Assembly: GCF_000193205.1 (NCBI RefSeq)
Contig: NC_015278.1
Coordinates: 1 to 64,000 of the forward strand
From: Aerococcus sp. Group 1
Lineage (GTDB): Bacteria > Bacillota > Bacilli > Lactobacillales > Aerococcaceae
Length of the DNA: 64,000 nt
Direction: 5' to 3'
This document shows positions 7,962 through 17,984 of the stretch, piece after piece. A program made the translations under genes and the position numbers. Under the pieces are notes generated by a model. It was not told where the DNA came from. It was given only the letters and a program-made list of their open reading frames with translations, and ran no database searches. Positions within the stretch are counted from its first letter, which is position 1. Each line of letters opens with the position of its first letter.

Positions 7962-9944
7962 ATGGCAGAAAATCAAGCAAATAATTCCGAACACGAACAA
8001 CCTCAAAACCATAATCCCAAAGATAAAAATCAGCCCAACCAGGCCGGAGAATATAATGCCAGCCAAATCCAAGTCCTTGAGGGCTTAGAAGCGGTGCGTA
8101 AGCGGCCCGGGATGTATATCGGCTCGACCGGGGCTCCTGGTCTCCACCACTTAGTTTGGGAAATCGTCGATAATTCCATTGACGAAGCCCTGGCTGGTTA
8201 TGCGGACAAGATTGATATCAAGATTGAAAGTGATGGTTCCATTACCGTGATCGATAATGGGCGGGGGATTCCGGTCGATATCCAGGAAAAAACCGGCCGC
8301 CCCGCGGTGGAAACCGTCTTTACCGTCCTCCATGCCGGGGGAAAATTCGGCGGTGGCGGTTATAAGGTCTCCGGGGGCTTACACGGTGTGGGGGCTTCCG
8401 TCGTTAACGCGCTTTCAACCAAACTCCGGGTCGAAGTCTACCGGGATGGTAAGATTTACCAGCAAGAATACAGCCGCGGACACATTGTTTCCGACTTGAA
8501 AGTGGTCGGTGAAAGCGATAAGACCGGTACCGTGGTAAATTTTGTGGCCGATCCTGAGATCTTTACCGATACCACTGACTATGACTTCCAAACCCTCAAT
8601 AAACGGGTCCGGGAACTGGCCTTTTTGAATAAGGGCTTGCATATTACCCTGGAAGACCGCCGCGAGGAAGATTCACAGGAAGTCGCCTACCAATATGAAG
8701 GTGGGATTAAAGAATACGTCCAATACCTGAATGAAAATAAGGAAATCCTCTTTGAAGAACCGGTTTACTTGGAAGGACAAATGGATGATATTGAAGTGGA
8801 AGTCGCCTTCCAATATACGGCTGGCTACCATAGCAATTTCATGTCCTTTGCCAACAATATCCATACCTTTGAAGGTGGGACCCATGAGTCGGGGATTAAG
8901 ACGGCCCTCACCCGGACCATCAACGACTATGCCCGCAGTCAGAACCTGCTCAAGGAAAAAGATGATAACTTGTCCGGGGAAGATGTCCGTGAAGGCTTAA
9001 CCCTGATTGTTTCTATCCGCCACCCTAATCCGCAATTTGAAGGGCAAACCAAGATGAAACTGGGGAACTCAGAAGTTCGGACCATTACTGACCGTCTCTT
9101 TGGTCAACATTTGGAACAATTCCTATATGAGACCCCAAACATTGCCCGGCAAATTGTCGATAAAGGGATTCTGGCTTCTAAGGCTCGGCAAGCCGCTAAA
9201 CGGGCCCGGGAAATGACCCGGAAGAAGTCGGGCTTAGAGATCTCTAACCTGCCGGGTAAATTAGCTGACTGTTCTAGCCGGGTACCTGAAGAATGCGAAC
9301 TCTTCATCGTCGAAGGGAATTCTGCGGGCGGCTCAGCCAAATTAGGTCGGGACCGCCACTTCCAAGCCATCTTACCCATTCGTGGGAAGATCTTGAATGT
9401 GGAGAAGGCCTCCATGGATCGGATCCTGGCCAATGAGGAAATTCGCTCCCTCTTTACTGCCATGGGAACCGGTTGGGGCAATGATTTTGATGTGACCAAG
9501 GCCCGTTACCATAAACTGGTGATCATGACCGATGCCGACGTCGACGGGGCCCATATTCGGACCCTCTTATTAACCCTGATTTATCGCTACATGCGTCCCC
9601 TACTTGATGCGGGCTATATCTACATTGCGGTACCACCGCTTTATCAAGTCCGCCAAGGTAAGAACGTCCATTATGTCAACAGTGACCAAGAACTCAATGA
9701 TTATATGAAGACCCTAGCGGAACGTCCTCGTCCGGCTGTCCAACGTTATAAGGGGCTGGGGGAAATGGACGCTGAACAATTATGGGAAACCACGATGGAC
9801 CCCACCCAGCGGCAAATGCTGCAAGTGACGGTTGATGATGCTCAGGAAGCGGACCGGAATATCTCCATGCTGATGGGGGACTTAGTCGCACCACGGCGTG
9901 ATTTTATCGAGAATAATGCGACCTATGCCACCATCGACTTATAG
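7962..9944 (+). CDS. gyrB: DNA gyrase subunit B
   Basis: ATPase subunit of gyrase. The GHKL ATP site shows [25 protein letters not shown] and [15 protein letters not shown]. The TOPRIM domain shows [12 protein letters not shown] and [17 protein letters not shown]-terminal tail ([19 protein letters not shown]) contacts GyrA. The 660-residue chain carries an N-terminal extension of about 30 Asn/Gln/Pro-rich residues before the conserved [18 protein letters not shown]; this is longer than in most homologues and probably disordered. A start codon inside the extension is not obvious, and the ATG 10 bases after recF fits an operon. Confidence 0.97.
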   Translation: MAENQANNSEHEQPQNHNPKDKNQPNQAGEYNASQIQVLEGLEAVRKRPGMYIGSTGAPGLHHLVWEIVDNSIDEALAGYADKIDIKIESDGSITVIDNGRGIPVDIQEKTGRPAVETVFTVLHAGGKFGGGGYKVSGGLHGVGASVVNALSTKLRVEVYRDGKIYQQEYSRGHIVSDLKVVGESDKTGTVVNFVADPEIFTDTTDYDFQTLNKRVRELAFLNKGLHITLEDRREEDSQEVAYQYEGGIKEYVQYLNENKEILFEEPVYLEGQMDDIEVEVAFQYTAGYHSNFMSFANNIHTFEGGTHESGIKTALTRTINDYARSQNLLKEKDDNLSGEDVREGLTLIVSIRHPNPQFEGQTKMKLGNSEVRTITDRLFGQHLEQFLYETPNIARQIVDKGILASKARQAAKRAREMTRKKSGLEISNLPGKLADCSSRVPEECELFIVEGNSAGGSAKLGRDRHFQAILPIRGKILNVEKASMDRILANEEIRSLFTAMGTGWGNDFDVTKARYHKLVIMTDADVDGAHIRTLLLTLIYRYMRPLLDAGYIYIAVPPLYQVRQGKNVHYVNSDQELNDYMKTLAERPRPAVQRYKGLGEMDAEQLWETTMDPTQRQMLQVTVDDAQEADRNISMLMGDLVAPRRDFIENNATYATIDL

Positions 9945-9963
9945 AAAGGAAGGTTGATAATCA

Positions 9964-12606
9964 ATGGTTGAAGAACATAAACAACCCGCGCCACGTGAAA
10001 TATCACATGAAATGCGTAACTCCTTCCTGGATTATGCCATGTCTGTTATCGTCGCCCGGGCCCTCCCCGATGTGCGTGACGGCCTCAAACCCGTTCATCG
10101 CCGGATTCTCTATGGGATGAATGAACTCGGTGTCACCCCGGACAAACCCTATAAGAAGTCAGCCCGGATTGTCGGGGACGTTATGGGTAAGTACCACCCC
10201 CATGGGGACTCAGCGATTTATGAATCCATGGTGCGGATGGCCCAAGACTTCTCCTACCGCTACATGTTAGTTGATGGGCACGGGAACTTTGGATCGGTCG
10301 ACGGTGACCAAGCTGCTGCTATGCGTTATACCGAGGCCCGTCTCAGTAAGATCGCCCTGGAAATGGTCCGCGATATTAATAAAAATACGGTAGACTTTAT
10401 CCCTAACTATGATGGCGAAGAACGGGAACCCGAAGTTCTCCCTTCCCGCTTCCCTAACCTCTTAGTTAACGGTGCGACTGGGATTGCTGTAGGGATGACC
10501 ACCAATATTCCGCCCCACAATTTAAGTGAAGTTATCCAGGCTCTCCATATTTTGATGAAGAACCCTCAGGCCACTACCCAAGACCTGATGGAAGCCCTTC
10601 CTGGTCCCGACTTTCCGACCGCGGGAATCGTGATTGGTAAGGCTGGGATTAAGAAAGCTTATGAAACCGGGAAGGGCCGGATTATCGTCCGCGCCCGGGC
10701 CGAAATTGATACCATGGCCAGCGGTAAGGAACGTATTATCGTCAGCGAAATTCCTTACATGGTCAACAAGGCCAAGTTAGTGGAACGGATTGCCGACTTG
10801 GCTCGTGATAAACGGATTGACGGGATTACCGCGGTCCGTGATGAAACCGGCCGTCAAGGCATGCGGATTGTGATTGAATGCCGCAAAGACGCCAGTGCTA
10901 GCGTGATCTTGAACAACCTTTTCAAGCAAACGCAAATGCAAACCAACTTTAACTTTAATATGGTGGCCATTGACCAAGGCGTGCCCAAGACCCTTAGTCT
11001 CAAGCAAATTCTTAGACGTTACCTGGACCACCAAGAAGAAATTATTCGGCGCCGGTCCATCTTTGAAAAGGAAAAAGCGGAAGCCAGAGCCCATATCTTA
11101 GAAGGCTTACAGATCGCTTTAGACCACATAGATGAGATCGTTAACATCCTAAGGTCATCCAAGACCGGTGACCAAGCCAAGACGATCTTTATGGACCAAT
11201 ACGGTCTATCTGATAAGCAAGCCCAAGCCATCCTAGACATGCGCTTAGTCCGATTGACCGGTTTGGAACGGGAAAAGATCGATAATGAGCACAAGGATCT
11301 GATGGCAGAAATTGCCTACTTGAATGAAGTCTTAGCTAGCGAAGAAAAACGTTATGAAATTATCTACCAAGAACTCTTAGAAATTGAAAAACGCTTCGGT
11401 GACGAACGTCGGACCGAAATTCGTGTGGGTGAAATTACTAATTTAGAGGATGAAGACTTAATTGAAGAAAGCAATGTCCTCATTACCCTCTCACGTAAGG
11501 GTTATATCAAGCGGGTAGAAGACTCGGAATACCGGACCCAAAACCGGGGCGGACGTGGCGTGAAAGGCATGGCCTTACAGGATGGCGACCATATTGATGC
11601 CATGCTGTCGACCTCGACCCACGATGTCATCCTCTGCTTTACTGACCGCGGCCGGGTCTTCCAAATTAAGGGCTATGAAATCCCTGAATACGGCCGGGCA
11701 GCCAAGGGTCTCCCCATTGTCAATCTTCTCAATCTCCAAGAAGATGAACAAGTCCGCGGGGTCATCAATGTGACTCCAAGTGACAAGGAAACGGATAGTG
11801 AAGACTATTTCTTCTTCGTCACCAAGCAAGGAACCGTCAAACGGACTCCAGTGGAGGAATACTTCAATATTAGAAATAACGGTTTGATTGCTATTAATCT
11901 CCGTGATGATGATGAATTAGTGGCTGTCTTACAAACTAGTGGAGAGGATAATATTATTCTCGGTTCCCACCAAGGTTACGCGGTGTCCTTTGCTGAAGAC
12001 GATGTCCGCTCTATGGGTCGGACGGCGACTGGTGTTCGTGGTATCCGCCTCGATCAGGACGACTATGTGGTTGGTGCCTCGATTTTAGGCCCTGACCAAG
12101 ATGTCTTGATCGTTACCGAAAAAGGCTACGGCAAACGGACGCCTGCCGATGAGTACAGCATCAAACACCGCGGGGGTAAGGGCGTGAAAACCGTCAACAT
12201 TACCGAAAAGAACGGTCCTTTGGTTGGTTTAGCTACCGTTGATTTGGATGAAGATATCATGCTGATGACTGATGAAGGCGTGGTGATTCGCTTCCATTCC
12301 GTTGATATCTCTCAAACCGGTCGGGCAACCCAGGGGGTTCGTCTCATGCGTTTAGATGAAGCTGCCCATGTGTCGACCATGGCTGTGGTTGATCCAGAGG
12401 AAGTAGATGAGGAAGAAGTCGTGGCCAGCGATCCGGAACAAAGAGGTCAATATGCGACTGAAACCGGCCTCAGTGACCCTGACATTGATTCTGGGGATGA
12501 TAATGCCCCAGACCGACTCAGCCAAGAGCAAATTCGCGATAAAATGCAAGATTTCTCCAGCCAAGTCTTAGAAGAAGACGATAGTCAGGCTTCTGATGGA
12601 GACTAG
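9964..12606 (+). CDS. gyrA: DNA gyrase subunit A
   Basis: Breakage-reunion subunit of gyrase. The catalytic tyrosine is Tyr122 in [10 protein letters not shown]. The quinolone-determining region reads [17 protein letters not shown], with Ser83 and Glu87, the residues usual in quinolone-susceptible Gram-positives; no common resistance change is seen. The C-terminal beta-pinwheel includes the GyrA box [11 protein letters not shown] (near 520) and repeated GxRxxRL blades. The last 60 residues are very acidic (Asp/Glu-rich), probably a flexible autoregulatory tail. It is the last gene of the yaaA operon, 19 bases after gyrB, with gaaaggaagg as ribosome site. Confidence 0.97.
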   Translation: MVEEHKQPAPREISHEMRNSFLDYAMSVIVARALPDVRDGLKPVHRRILYGMNELGVTPDKPYKKSARIVGDVMGKYHPHGDSAIYESMVRMAQDFSYRYMLVDGHGNFGSVDGDQAAAMRYTEARLSKIALEMVRDINKNTVDFIPNYDGEEREPEVLPSRFPNLLVNGATGIAVGMTTNIPPHNLSEVIQALHILMKNPQATTQDLMEALPGPDFPTAGIVIGKAGIKKAYETGKGRIIVRARAEIDTMASGKERIIVSEIPYMVNKAKLVERIADLARDKRIDGITAVRDETGRQGMRIVIECRKDASASVILNNLFKQTQMQTNFNFNMVAIDQGVPKTLSLKQILRRYLDHQEEIIRRRSIFEKEKAEARAHILEGLQIALDHIDEIVNILRSSKTGDQAKTIFMDQYGLSDKQAQAILDMRLVRLTGLEREKIDNEHKDLMAEIAYLNEVLASEEKRYEIIYQELLEIEKRFGDERRTEIRVGEITNLEDEDLIEESNVLITLSRKGYIKRVEDSEYRTQNRGGRGVKGMALQDGDHIDAMLSTSTHDVILCFTDRGRVFQIKGYEIPEYGRAAKGLPIVNLLNLQEDEQVRGVINVTPSDKETDSEDYFFFVTKQGTVKRTPVEEYFNIRNNGLIAINLRDDDELVAVLQTSGEDNIILGSHQGYAVSFAEDDVRSMGRTATGVRGIRLDQDDYVVGASILGPDQDVLIVTEKGYGKRTPADEYSIKHRGGKGVKTVNITEKNGPLVGLATVDLDEDIMLMTDEGVVIRFHSVDISQTGRATQGVRLMRLDEAAHVSTMAVVDPEEVDEEEVVASDPEQRGQYATETGLSDPDIDSGDDNAPDRLSQEQIRDKMQDFSSQVLEEDDSQASDGD

Positions 12607-12639
12607 TTGAATAAGGCTTGATATCAGTGCCTATAAAAT

Positions 12640-12693
12640 GAGCCTGCGCCAAAAGTTGGTAAAAATGACAACTTTTGGCGCAGGCTTTTTTTT
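12640..12693 (+). terminator. Terminator of the gyrase operon
   Basis: Long stem AGCCTGCGCCAAAAGTTG / CAACTTTTGGCGCAGGCT with loop gtaaaaatga and T8. The rest of 12694-12897 is AT-rich with no gene seen. Confidence 0.95.
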
Positions 12694-12897
12694 GTGGGTC
12701 CTTGCTTAAAAGCTAAAGCCTTAGCTAAAATAGATCAAAAGGACATTGTTGCTATTCACAAATAATAGCCGATTACTTTTTGACTTTATCCGACCTCTCC
12801 TTTACACTTTAATTAGTCATATATATATGATAAAATTTAACTCATAGAGTATTTAACAGGTATATTCCTTATTATTTATCAAATACTAAGCTAAAAA

Positions 12898-12926
12898 TTG
12901 TGTTTTCTTTTATAGAATAATACAAT
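12898..12926 (+). promoter_or_regulatory. Promoter of the NatAB-like ABC operon
   Basis: TTGTGT (12898-12903), 17-base spacer, TACAAT (12921-12926), about 54 bases before the ATG of the ATPase gene. Confidence 0.6.
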
Positions 12927-12979
12927 AGTCATGGATAAGTAAGCGGTTTTATTAGGTGATTAAAGGAGGGAAACACCCC

Positions 12980-13885
12980 ATGTTACAAGCACGTCATTTA
13001 CGCAAGACTTTTGGCGATGTAGTGGCTGTTGACGATGTTTCTTTCGATCTTGAACCAGGAAAAATCTTGGGGATGATTGGTCGAAACGGGTCAGGAAAAA
13101 CCACTATTTTCCGTTTGATTTTGAATTTTTTAACCCCAGAGAATGGTGGAGAGGTCTTATGGAACGATAAACCCATGAGTGACCAAGTCTATGATACGAT
13201 TGGTTATCTCCCGGAAGAACGCGGGCTCTATGAAAAGATGACCATTGAGCAACAAATCCTCTATTTTGCCCAGTTACGAGGCATGGAGAAAAAAGCTGTC
13301 CTCGACCGGATTGATGAGTGGATGGAGCGTTTCGAGGTTAAGGGAAAACGGACCGATAAGATTAATAGTCTCTCTAAAGGGAACCAACAAAAGGTCCAAC
13401 TGATTGCGACTCTGATCCATGAACCTGATTTTATTATCTTGGACGAGCCCTTTTCCGGCTTAGACCCAGTTAACGCGGACCTTTTGAAACAAGGTATCTT
13501 GTACCTACGTGATAAGGGCTCATCGATCATCTTCTCCAGTCATAATATGAATAATGTGGAGGCCATCTGTGATGATATGCTGATGATCCATGATGGTGAG
13601 CAAGTTCTCTACGGGAAGATTCGGGAAATCCGGGAGAGCTTTGGACGAACCCGGATTGAAGTTGAAGCGCCTGATTGGACCAAGGACCAGTTACAAGCCC
13701 TGGAAGGTGTGGACCATGTAGTAGTCAAGGAAGATAACTACTACCGGCTCTACTTGACGGATGAGTCTTACGGGCCAGTAATTTTCCAAAGCCTGACCCA
13801 AGGCAACTACATTCGCCACTTTAGCCAACAACCACCAACCCTGGAAGAAATCTTCAAAATGAAAGCAGGTGGACATAATGAATAA
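12980..13885 (+). CDS. ABC exporter ATP-binding protein, NatA type
   Basis: Nucleotide-binding subunit of an ABC-2 exporter, likely for Na+ or a small toxic compound by similarity to NatA/EcsA types. The 301-residue chain has Walker A GRNGSGKTT, Q-loop region, signature LSKGNQQKVQL, Walker B FIILDEPFSGLDP and the H-loop SHNM. A NatA-type C-terminal extension (about 90 residues) follows. The ATG at 12980 is chosen because aaaggaggg sits 10 bases upstream; the reading frame also opens at 12956. The permease gene overlaps its end by 8 bases. Confidence 0.88.
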   Translation: MLQARHLRKTFGDVVAVDDVSFDLEPGKILGMIGRNGSGKTTIFRLILNFLTPENGGEVLWNDKPMSDQVYDTIGYLPEERGLYEKMTIEQQILYFAQLRGMEKKAVLDRIDEWMERFEVKGKRTDKINSLSKGNQQKVQLIATLIHEPDFIILDEPFSGLDPVNADLLKQGILYLRDKGSSIIFSSHNMNNVEAICDDMLMIHDGEQVLYGKIREIRESFGRTRIEVEAPDWTKDQLQALEGVDHVVVKEDNYYRLYLTDESYGPVIFQSLTQGNYIRHFSQQPPTLEEIFKMKAGGHNE

Positions 13886-15182
13886 ACTATGGGTCGTTAT
13901 TCGTGAAGTTTATCGAAAAAATGTCAAATCGGGATCCTTTATCTTTATGGTCCTCTCGCCCTTAATCTTTATCGGGATTATTGCTGCGGTGGCTTACTTT
14001 GTTTCTCAAAGTGAAAGCAGTTCGCCTGATCAAATTGCCGTAGTCGATGCGGATCCGGGACTGGTAGAAGTCCTGAAAACCGTGGATAATGGTGACCTGG
14101 ACTTTCATTTTGATCGTAATCAAGACCAAGCCCGCCAAGCCTTAGCTGACGGGGAAGTCGATGGCATGCTAAAAATGGACCAGGCAGATGGCCAGCTCAA
14201 AGCGACCTATTACGGTAAGAATGGCCTGGCACAAAATCCTAAACTGACCCTGCAACAGACCCTAAGTCAATATCAGATGATGGTCAATGCCCAGGCTTCT
14301 GGGATTTCTCAGGATCAATTAGGGGCAGTCATGAATGCTCAGGTGCCGATTGAAGAAGTTGCGATCAATGTCAATGATGACGGTAGCGTCACTGAAGAAA
14401 ACAAGGACGCCATGAATGAGATGGGACGAACAGGAGTCGCTTCCATTGCCTCCTTTATTATCTTTTACTTCCTGATGTTCTTTATCAATATCATTATCCA
14501 AGAAGTGGCAGCTGAAAAAGGTTCACGGATTATGGAAATTATCCTCTCCAGCATTCCGGCTAAAACCCACTTCTATGGGAAACTCTTGGGCGTGGTTCTA
14601 ATGATCCTGACCCAAGTCGGGATCTATGTCCTCCTCTTTATTCTTTGGCGGATTCTTTCCACTCAATTCGGCATTCTCAGCCTACCGGAGGAATTGACCC
14701 AATTGATTGATATTAAAGCCTTTATTGCTAACAACAAGACCATGTTAGGGGTCAGTGGCCTCCTAGCCCTGATGGGAATTGTGACTTATGTGGCTTTAGC
14801 CGCTTTCTTAGGCTCCTTAGTCACCAAGACCGAAGACGCTCAAAAGGTGTCTCAACCCGTGATCTGGTTAGGGTTGATCGGTTTCTATATCGGTTTCTTT
14901 GGCCAACAAGCCGGCACCGATACCGCCTTCTACCGGATCTGCTCACAGATTCCTTTCTTTACCCCCTTCATTATGCCCTTCCGTTTAGCGGATTATTCAG
15001 TGGAATGGGCTGAGGTCATTGTCGCCATTGGGATTTCTTTGGTGACTATGGTACTGATCTTTATCTTTGCCACCAGCCTCTACAAGAGCAATGTCTTGGC
15101 CTACAGTGATAAGGGGCCATGGGATACCTTCAAACAATCCATTTCGCTATGGAAGAGTGAACGCCAAGTCAAAAGTAAATAA
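13878..15182 (+). CDS. ABC exporter permease, NatB type (ABC-2)
   Basis: Membrane partner of the preceding ATPase. After one N-terminal membrane segment (IFMVLSPLIFIGIIAAVAYFV) comes an extracellular domain of about 150 residues, then five or six membrane segments in the C-terminal half. A conserved-type cytoplasmic stretch reads NIIIQEVAAEKGSRIMEIILSS, as in ABC2_membrane_3 proteins. The ATG at 13878 sits inside the end of the ATPase gene behind gcaggtgg; an in-frame GTG at 13869 is an alternative. Substrate is not evident. Confidence 0.86.
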   Translation: MNKLWVVIREVYRKNVKSGSFIFMVLSPLIFIGIIAAVAYFVSQSESSSPDQIAVVDADPGLVEVLKTVDNGDLDFHFDRNQDQARQALADGEVDGMLKMDQADGQLKATYYGKNGLAQNPKLTLQQTLSQYQMMVNAQASGISQDQLGAVMNAQVPIEEVAINVNDDGSVTEENKDAMNEMGRTGVASIASFIIFYFLMFFINIIIQEVAAEKGSRIMEIILSSIPAKTHFYGKLLGVVLMILTQVGIYVLLFILWRILSTQFGILSLPEELTQLIDIKAFIANNKTMLGVSGLLALMGIVTYVALAAFLGSLVTKTEDAQKVSQPVIWLGLIGFYIGFFGQQAGTDTAFYRICSQIPFFTPFIMPFRLADYSVEWAEVIVAIGISLVTMVLIFIFATSLYKSNVLAYSDKGPWDTFKQSISLWKSERQVKSK

Positions 15183-15210
15183 TCAAGGTCTTTAACTAAT
15201 TAATATGTCA

Positions 15211-15508
15211 GAGCATTCATTCTGCTTTTGAAATTTCGTCGTTGAAGAGCCATGGCACCAGCTCGGGCCAAGGTCCCTCGCCTAGCGAGAGTCAAACGGC
15301 TCGTATGGCTAACGCCTACGATCCGGTAATTCTCTTCGAGTCGGGTTCGGCCTGGCAGCTTTCGTGTCACTTCACAAGTCCCCGTTGCAGTCTTATGGAC
15401 TGCTCTGGTGACTTGTTCCAGTGAACGAAAGCTAGTTGCCAGTCCTCACACCCTGATGCTTGCTTGTTCATGGCTAACGACCTATTTCAAAGCGCCACTA
15501 CTGCTCAT
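15211..15508. repeat. Nested-hairpin repeat, family B, copy B1 (with family-A type core)
   Basis: Non-coding, about 300 bases, filling most of 15183-15727. Outer ends agagcattcattct and tactgctcat. Outer stem gcttttgaaatttcgtcgtt.gaagagccatg pairs with catggctaacgacctatttcaaagc. Inside are ctcgcctagcgag, cggctcgta/tacgatccg, and a long multi-level hairpin. That hairpin starts ctggcagctttcgt and ends acgaaagctagttgccag; its centre carries cacttcacaagtc ... gacttgttccagtg, the same boxes as family A. Copy B2 (63.7 kb) lacks this core. The GC content is above that of the surrounding spacer. Confidence 0.75.
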
Positions 15509-15623
15509 AGTTAATTAATACAAGTGATATTATTTATTATTTAGGATTAAGAAAAAATACATTCTATAAAATGCACTAAGCTCTTAAAGATACAAAAGTC
15601 TAAAAATTCTCATAGTTTAAACA

Positions 15624-15660
15624 AAAAACCATGTAGGTAAAAAACTTACATGGTTTTTCT
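15624..15660. terminator. Bidirectional-looking hairpin upstream of the acetyltransferase
   Basis: Stem AAAAACCATGTA(A/G)GT / ACTTACATGGTTTTT flanked by A and T runs. It probably ends readthrough from the ABC operon. Confidence 0.7.
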
Positions 15661-15727
15661 ATTTTAGGAGGTATTTTTACTGATAAAAGGTTACACTATA
15701 GGAGATTAGAAACAAAGAGGGAGGACT

Positions 15728-16218
15728 ATGATGCAAATCAGACCGGTGAGAAGAGAAGATAGTCAGGCACTAGCGGCTATTTACCGTTATTATGTGGAAA
15801 ATACCAGCTTTACCTTTGAAGAAGTGCCGCCCACGAGTGAGGAAATGTCTGAACGGATTCATTCCATCGCCCAAGCTTTTCCCTACTATGTGGCTTGTAA
15901 TGACCAAGGGCAGGTCTTGGCCTACGCCTATGCCCATGCCTTCCATGAGCGTTCTGCCTATCGTTATAGCGCTGAGATTTCTATCTACAGCCAAGTCAAT
16001 AAGAGCGAGAAAGGACTGGGGACTGCCCTCTATCAGGCGGTGGAACGGGATTTAAAGGACCAAGGGATTAAAACTATCCTGGCACTGGTGACTGCCGATA
16101 ACCAGGTCAGCATCAACTTCCACCAAAAAATGGTTATCAATTAGTCGGTCACTTGCACCAGGTCGGTTATAAATTCGGTCAGTGGTTAGATACGGTTTAC
16201 TTTGAAAAGCATATTTAA
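15728..16218 (+). pseudogene. GNAT acetyltransferase, phosphinothricin acetyltransferase-like, frameshifted
   Basis: N-acetyltransferase of the PAT/YncA-type GNAT group. The first 138 residues run from MQIRPVRREDSQALAAIYRYY through the acetyl-CoA region KSEKGLGTALYQAV to SINFHQK. They then stop early at a TAG (16142-16144). The next frame continues with family-like sequence (LVGHLHQVGYKFGQWLDTVYF) to a stop at 16218. One extra A in the A6 tract at 16125-16130 would give HQKNGYQLVGH and a 163-residue protein, the normal size. It is either a sequencing undercall or a real slippage mutant. Ribosome site gggagga precedes tandem ATGs at 15728/15731. Confidence 0.8.
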
Positions 16219-16225
16219 GGTACAA

Positions 16226-16256
16226 AAAAGGAGACGCTTTAAAGCCTCTCCTTTTC
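16226..16256 (+). terminator. Terminator of the acetyltransferase gene
   Basis: Stem AAAAGGAGA / TCTCCTTTT with loop cgctttaaagcc, just after the reconstructed stop. Confidence 0.7.
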
Positions 16257-16313
16257 AAGTCTATTATGAATGAAGCCTTAGATAATTTTTTAAAACGTTA
16301 TATAGAGAAAATA

Positions 16314-16346
16314 AAAAGCACCTAGTAACTAAGGTGCTTATTTCTT
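16314..16346 (+). terminator. Second hairpin, terminator-like
   Basis: Stem AAGCACC(TAG) / (CTA)AGGTGCTT followed by a T-rich stretch. Nothing else is recognised between here and the family-A repeats. Confidence 0.5.
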
Positions 16347-16429
16347 TCATAAAGCTTGAGAACATATAGATGTATTTTTTAATTTGCGTGATATTTGCGT
16401 GATTTCTTAGAAATAACTAAAAGCTTCGT

Positions 16430-16735
16430 CTTTTTTACACTCTATTCAAACGTGTTCAAAAAGTCAGCCCTGGCGTCCACTTCAGGAACTATGTGCGATA
16501 GTTTTGCAACTATCTTCCATAGTCCGCTCCAGTTGCTATAGCTGTTCGAAGCGCAAGCGAGTTACAGATATAGTATGCGAAGCGGTCCAGAGCCTTTTTG
16601 ACTTTTTTCACACTCTATCTAAACGTGCTCGGTGACAAAAGTGAACTCCACTTCAGAAATATTTGTCAATCCTTTTCAAGGATTTCCGCATATTTCTTCC
16701 AGTGTTTCACTTTTTTCTGTCACCTCGCACTCTAT
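16430..16735. repeat. Nested-hairpin repeats, family A, copies A2 and A3 in tandem
   Basis: Two units share the junction box cactctatctaaacgtgctc (16611-16630). A2 has outer arms caaaaagtcagccctgg / agagcctttttgactttttt and inner arms ggaactatg / catagtcc around gatagttttgcaactatc. A3 has outer arms ggtgacaaaagtgaa (16631-16645) and the complementary 16705-16724, inner arms agaaatat (16655-16662) / atatttct (16690-16697), and innermost AATCCTT / AAGGATT. The boxes ccacttcag and ttccag separate the levels in both. A3 ends immediately next to the 3' end of the reverse-strand tRNA-Leu gene. Confidence 0.8.
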
Positions 16736-16737
16736 TA

Positions 16738-16817
16738 TGCAGGCGATGGGATTTGAACCCACACTTCAAAGAAACTGCCGCCTGAAGACAGCGCGTCTGC
16801 CGTTCCGCCACGCCTGC
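16738..16817 (-). tRNA. tRNA-Leu (anticodon CAG)
   Basis: Reverse strand. Acceptor stem GCAGGCG/CGCCTGC, anticodon stem CTGTC/GGCAG with loop TTCAGGC (anticodon CAG), a class II variable arm, and T-loop GGTTCAAATCC. The 3' CCA is not encoded. Confidence 0.93.
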
Positions 16818-16910
16818 GCGATGCTACTATTGTATGCCTAAACTTGGGTAAATGTAAAGGAAAAAATCAAGTGTTATTACAAAAGCTAAACTTTAACGCT
16901 AGGTTTCCTA

Positions 16911-16955
16911 TAAAAAACCGCTTGAGAAGCTTTTTAAAGGCCTTCTCAAGCGGTT
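16911..16955 (-). terminator. Terminator of the asparaginase operon
   Basis: Stem ACCGCTTGAGAAG / CTTCTCAAGCGGT; on the reverse strand it is followed by a T6 run. It lies 11 bases beyond the asparaginase stop. Confidence 0.9.
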
Positions 16956-16965
16956 GAAGTTAATA

Positions 16966-17954
16966 TTAGTACTTGTTCCACTTGTCAGCGATATTGTCCT
17001 TTAGAGGGCTGTTGAGCATGGCAATGAGTTTTAAGCGGGCGTGTTGGCCGTTAAGATAGCCTTGGTCTAGAATGACACCTACTTCTTCTAATTGGATAGC
17101 AGCCCCCTTGCTGGCGTAAACCTTATGGACCCCGCCGCGGTTAGCTTTAGCCACCAAAACCACTGGAATTCCTTTTTGAATCACTTGGGCGAGGATATCT
17201 TGGAGGGCTGGTGGTAAGGATCCTACTCCAAAGCCCTCTAAGACAAAGCCCTCAGCGCCAGCCTCCACTAAGGCGGTAATCATCTTGGGATTGAAATCCA
17301 GGCTGGCCTTAACCAGGTAGACGTTAGGGGTAAAGTTTTGGTCTAAGTGGACAGGGAATTTCTTGACAGGATGGTAGTCACGGAAATAATGAACTCGACC
17401 ACCGTAGGTAACCCCTAAAGGGCCGGCATTGAGGGACTCAAAGGCATGGAGGCCGATACTGTTATTTTTCACTACATCATTGACAGTAAAGATACACTGG
17501 TTAAAGACTAAAAGCGTCCCCTTACCGTAGCTATCATCGCTGGCAGCGGTCAGAACAGCATCGCGGATATTGGAAAAACCGTCATATCCCAAGTCCTGGC
17601 TGGATAATTGGCTGCCGGTAAAGACGACCGGCACAGGCGTATCCAGGAGCAAGTCGACAAAGTAAGAAGTCTCTTCCATGGTATCCGTCCCATGGGTGAG
17701 GACAATACCCTGGGCGCCCTTTTCAATTTCAGCTTCAATGGCTTGGGCAATATCGGCCATATCGGCTAAGCTCATTTCATTAGAAGGGATACTTTTGACC
17801 TCTTTAATCTTTAGATCGACGGCTAAACTGCTGAGGTCCATATCTTTGAGGAGTTCGCTCCCAGTTAAGGTCCCCGACTGCAGGCCCCCGCCTTGGGTAT
17901 GGACGCTAGTAATGGTTCCCCCTAAATTAATTAAAACAATCGATTTTTTGTCAT
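16966..17954 (-). CDS. ansA: L-asparaginase (N-terminal frameshift)
   Basis: Hydrolyses asparagine to aspartate and ammonia. Conserved asparaginase motifs are present: the first catalytic threonine in INLGGTITSVH and the second in GIVLTHGTDTMEETSYF. The best start is an ATG at 17954 (aaaggagg just upstream), but it is out of frame with the rest by one base. Adding one A to the A6 tract at 17944-17949 gives MTKKSIVLINLGGTI and 329 residues, the usual size. Without it the frame has no good start and runs up into the upstream gene. It is the third gene of an operon with yfcC and an M20 amidohydrolase. Confidence 0.85.
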
Positions 17955-17984
17955 TTTTGACCTCCTTTGCATGATTGATGACTA